Source: Mobiluncus porci
GTDB taxonomy: Bacteria > Actinomycetota > Actinomycetes > Actinomycetales > Actinomycetaceae
Direction: 5' to 3'
Length of the DNA stretch: 64,000 bases
NCBI RefSeq assembly: GCF_009695935.1
Contig: NZ_VUMY01000010.1
Location: forward strand, 38,817 to 102,816
Positions 61,995 to 64,000 of the stretch are shown here, piece after piece (the stretch's first letter is position 1; every line of letters begins with the position of its first letter). The position numbers were made by a program, and so were the translations under genes. The notes beneath the pieces are model-generated. The model did no database searches. It saw nothing but the letters and a program-made list of their open reading frames with translations, and was not told the origin of the DNA.

Positions 61995-63098
61995 CTACTG
62001 CATGTTGGATTCACGAAAAAACCAGTCAGAAGAGATAGTGATTCCCATGTCCTTGGCGTATTCCTGATTAACGCGGTGCTTCAATTCGTCAACGAGTTGA
62101 TGGGTGTCCAGATTAACCCGATACAAGAATTCGGTATACTGACCAGACTCGCGCGTTTGGCATCCCACCAGTGCGTAGTTCTTGAACAAGGTCAAAGAGT
62201 GGCATAACACGGATGAATCCGTGGTTAATTGGATTTGTCCGGTTTTGTTCCAATAAAGATCATGAAATAATAACAGCGAAGGATTGTTGTTTGATAGTGA
62301 AACGAATGTGTTATTATAAAGTTTTGCCTGGTTGATACCGTCTTGAAAACTGTCTGATTGGAAAATAATCAGGTTATCTGAAGTGAAATGGAGTAGTCTG
62401 TAAGACAAGTCACTCATCTGTGTGATACAGACGATTTTATCACTGACAAAATGGCAGGCGTGAAACCACTTTAGGTTTGTATCCTTTTCTAGATGGCTGA
62501 CTATATGTCCAGTCTCTAAATCCAGAATAAAATAAGAAGCTTGTTTGGAAGTGCCGGAAACAAGCGCTAGTGAATCTGTGGTATCTATAGAATCTACAAA
62601 ACAGTCAACAGTGGTTTTCCATAGAGGTTTGCCTTGTTTGTCTATTCTGACTATCAAGTCCGGATACCACATATCCGGAATATTATTTCCTACCTTATTT
62701 TTTGAAAGGATAGCGCCACCCTGGGGTAGCGAACTTACGGCAGTATATCCGCCGAAATTATTATCTGTATTATATACATCTAGCACTTGCCAACTTTGAT
62801 CCTTATTTACCTGGAGTAGGCCATTGCTGCGAGCTGCGGCTATATATATTGAATTGGTGTTCCAATTCGAGGCAAACAAATAGTTCGAATAAGGGATATT
62901 TGCTAATTTCTTTTGGGATCGTTTGTTATTTTCAAAACTGATAATAGATGACGGTTCGTCGAACATGTCGCTTTGGATGGAAATCGACTGGTTTTCGTTT
63001 AAATCAAATTTACCACTAGTATTAACTGGAGTATATGAGCAACTTGAAAGTGTTACTAAAGAAGCGCAGGAGAGTATAATAAGTAGAAAGCGATTCAT
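61995..63098 (-). CDS. Hypothetical lipoprotein, beta-propeller-like
   Basis: 367 residues. Signal peptide with lipobox LSSC (MNRFLLIILSCASLVTLSSC). The mature part repeats a hydrophobic-strand pattern about every 40-45 residues with W/Y and Asp-Gly turns (IYIAAARSNGLLQV, GYTAVSSLPQGGAIL, LIVRIDKQGKPLWKT, YFILDLETGHIVSHL), suggestive of a beta-propeller. Codon use is AT-rich and Asn/Ser-rich, unlike the core genes. Its ATG overlaps the previous stop (TAATG), so it is co-translated with the YiiX-like hydrolase. No family is recognised. Confidence 0.8.
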   Translation of the reverse strand: MNRFLLIILSCASLVTLSSCSYTPVNTSGKFDLNENQSISIQSDMFDEPSSIISFENNKRSQKKLANIPYSNYLFASNWNTNSIYIAAARSNGLLQVNKDQSWQVLDVYNTDNNFGGYTAVSSLPQGGAILSKNKVGNNIPDMWYPDLIVRIDKQGKPLWKTTVDCFVDSIDTTDSLALVSGTSKQASYFILDLETGHIVSHLEKDTNLKWFHACHFVSDKIVCITQMSDLSYRLLHFTSDNLIIFQSDSFQDGINQAKLYNNTFVSLSNNNPSLLLFHDLYWNKTGQIQLTTDSSVLCHSLTLFKNYALVGCQTRESGQYTEFLYRVNLDTHQLVDELKHRVNQEYAKDMGITISSDWFFRESNMQ

Positions 63099-63790
63099 TA
63101 TCGACTCAAGTCGCTCCAGAGTGCTATCGTCGCGTCTGACTTTACCAATTCTGCCGGCGTTACTGCCTGATCCCAGCGAATATAATCAATATCATTCCCT
63201 TGGGAACGCCAGGCATTCCACACAAGCTGTGAACAATAGAATTTATCCGTCCTATATTTGTTAGTAGGATCGATGAAGTACGGCTTACCTACCTGTGCTT
63301 CTGCCCATTCTGCTGCCCCTTTTCGTTTGCTCAGGCTAGAAACTCTGTTACCCAATCTGATTCTATTGATATCGCGACTTGCCCAATCGTTGTAGTAATA
63401 TTGCACGCCACCTACTTTTCTGGGTGAGAAATCTTTTGCGTATGCCTCTATAGTGTAAAGGGTAGATGTGCTGATTATAGCTGCGTGCCCAACAAAGGCT
63501 ACTCCTGAAGATTGACCTGATGTTGAAACCCAAATTTCCCCGACTTCGCCCTGCGATGCATTTACTGTTTTTAGGTCAATTCCGCCGTTCCTATTCTGGA
63601 GGTCCAATTTTAGTTCATCCTCTACACGTTGCATAAGCTCCTTGTCTCGTTGCACCATATCCTCGAAATATTCCTTAGAAATTCCTGTTTCGGCAATTTT
63701 ACTTTCTTCGCCATAATTATCTGTGCTTGTTCCGCTCACAACGCCTGAAAATAACATGCTAAGTGTAGCTAGAGATATGCCAATTTTCAT
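63098..63790 (-). CDS. Secreted YiiX-like permuted papain-fold hydrolase
   Basis: 230 residues starting MKIGISLATLSML with a signal peptide of about 21 residues. The fold is that of the YiiX/YebB-like circularly permuted NlpC/P60 superfamily: GEVGEIWVS, then the catalytic His102 in VGHAAIIS, a Glu in YTIEAYAKD and Cys186 in DKFYCSQLVWNAW. Members act on peptide or lipid bonds; the substrate here is unknown. AGGGAGATGAT precedes the ATG, and a near-consensus promoter lies upstream. AT-rich and probably acquired. Confidence 0.85.
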   Translation of the reverse strand: MKIGISLATLSMLFSGVVSGTSTDNYGEESKIAETGISKEYFEDMVQRDKELMQRVEDELKLDLQNRNGGIDLKTVNASQGEVGEIWVSTSGQSSGVAFVGHAAIISTSTLYTIEAYAKDFSPRKVGGVQYYYNDWASRDINRIRLGNRVSSLSKRKGAAEWAEAQVGKPYFIDPTNKYRTDKFYCSQLVWNAWRSQGNDIDYIRWDQAVTPAELVKSDATIALWSDLSR

Positions 63791-63833
63791 TATATCATCT
63801 CCCTTGACGCTAATTACTACATTGGTTATACTT

Positions 63834-63863
63834 ATAATAGCCATATTGCCACTATTATGTCAA
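63834..63863 (-). promoter_or_regulatory. Near-consensus promoter of the hydrolase-lipoprotein operon
   Basis: On minus: TTGACA (perfect -35), 18 bases, TATTAT (five of six). It lies about 10 bases from the IS border, so the element did not destroy it. Confidence 0.75.
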
Positions 63864-63873
63864 CTAGAATTCC

Positions 63874-64000
63874 TGAAGCGTCCTGGGTTTTGTTCCTACC
63901 TGTTTTTGAGAGGATAGGAACATGCCTAGAAGGTATTCACAAGAGTTTAAGGATCGCGCGGTGCGGATGGTCGTGGATCGTTTGGCTGATGATCCCTCCT
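63874..64000 (+). mobile_element. Left end of an IS3-family insertion sequence
   Basis: Begins with TGAAGCGTCCTGGGTTTTGT, which has the form of IS3-group terminal repeats, and leads 48 bases on into a transposase OrfA start. The right end and target duplication lie outside the window. Confidence 0.75.
63922..64000 (+). CDS. IS3-family transposase OrfA (partial)
   Basis: The first 26 codons, beginning MPRRYSQEFKDRAVRMV, match the N-terminal helix-turn-helix of IS3/IS911-type OrfA proteins, which bind the element ends. A ribosome site AGGAT lies before the ATG. The rest, including the orfB/integrase frame, is beyond the window. Confidence 0.85.
   Translation, partial: MPRRYSQEFKDRAVRMVVDRLADDPS

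Overview
The window looks like the chromosome of a mid-GC actinobacterium, most likely of the Actinomycetaceae (Mobiluncus-like; genus is an inference). Support comes from the mtrA-mtrB-lpqB cassette, the E2-E1 fusion kgd, DUF3499, DUF6912 and Rv3235-family proteins, the 24-residue ribosomal protein bL37, a SigR/RsrA pair, SecA without the C-terminal zinc motif, and the order argS-lysA-hom-thrC-thrB. Almost all of it is core chromosome; only the last 2.3 kb looks acquired.

Layout. 0-2 kb: start of a secreted protein (probably DacB) divergent from ppa, then DUF3499 and a zincin-like gene. 2-7.6 kb (minus): five-gene envelope cluster with a MoxR ATPase, DUF58, DUF4350, DUF4129 and a polytopic membrane protein. 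7.7-17 kb: mtrA-mtrB-lpqB-comF-hpf-secA and an Rv3235-family gene. 17-20.7 kb: poorly understood cluster (Sm-like protein, HTH regulator, SAF/CpaB-like protein, CpaE-like ATPase, DUF6912). 20.6-25 kb: sbcCD. 25-28.4 kb: hisN, aroA, rsgA. 28.6-34.3 kb: kgd and a NarL-type two-component system. 34.5-38.8 kb: bL37, rsrA-sigR, DoxX and two CNNM/CorC-like transporters. 39-41.5 kb: M23 peptidase, phosphodiesterase, an orphan 124-residue protein and tRNA-Arg(CCG). 41.6-49.8 kb: mntH, then argS-lysA-hom-thrC-thrB. 49.8-57 kb (minus): patatin, CBS-ACT protein, livJHMGF transporter and a fructosamine-kinase-like gene, lying between thrB and rho. 57-61.7 kb: rho, NlpC/P60 peptidase, tilS. 61.7-64 kb: AT-rich island with a 23-bp repeat array, an ORF remnant, a secreted lipoprotein plus YiiX-like hydrolase operon, and the left end of an IS3-family element.

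How it works together. The strongest regulatory signal joins distant parts: the M23 and NlpC/P60 wall hydrolases share a 19-nt identical upstream block carrying GTTAC-type direct repeats, and at the NlpC/P60 gene these form eight consecutive 9-bp units. This resembles binding sites for MtrA, encoded in the same window. sigR has a GGGAAT-N18-GTT promoter, predicting autoregulation in the thiol-stress response. The aspartate-pathway genes make lysine and threonine next to a branched-chain amino-acid importer followed by a possible ACT-domain sensor. The best candidate for something undescribed is the two-gene secreted hydrolase/lipoprotein operon in the terminal island; its function cannot be read from sequence alone.
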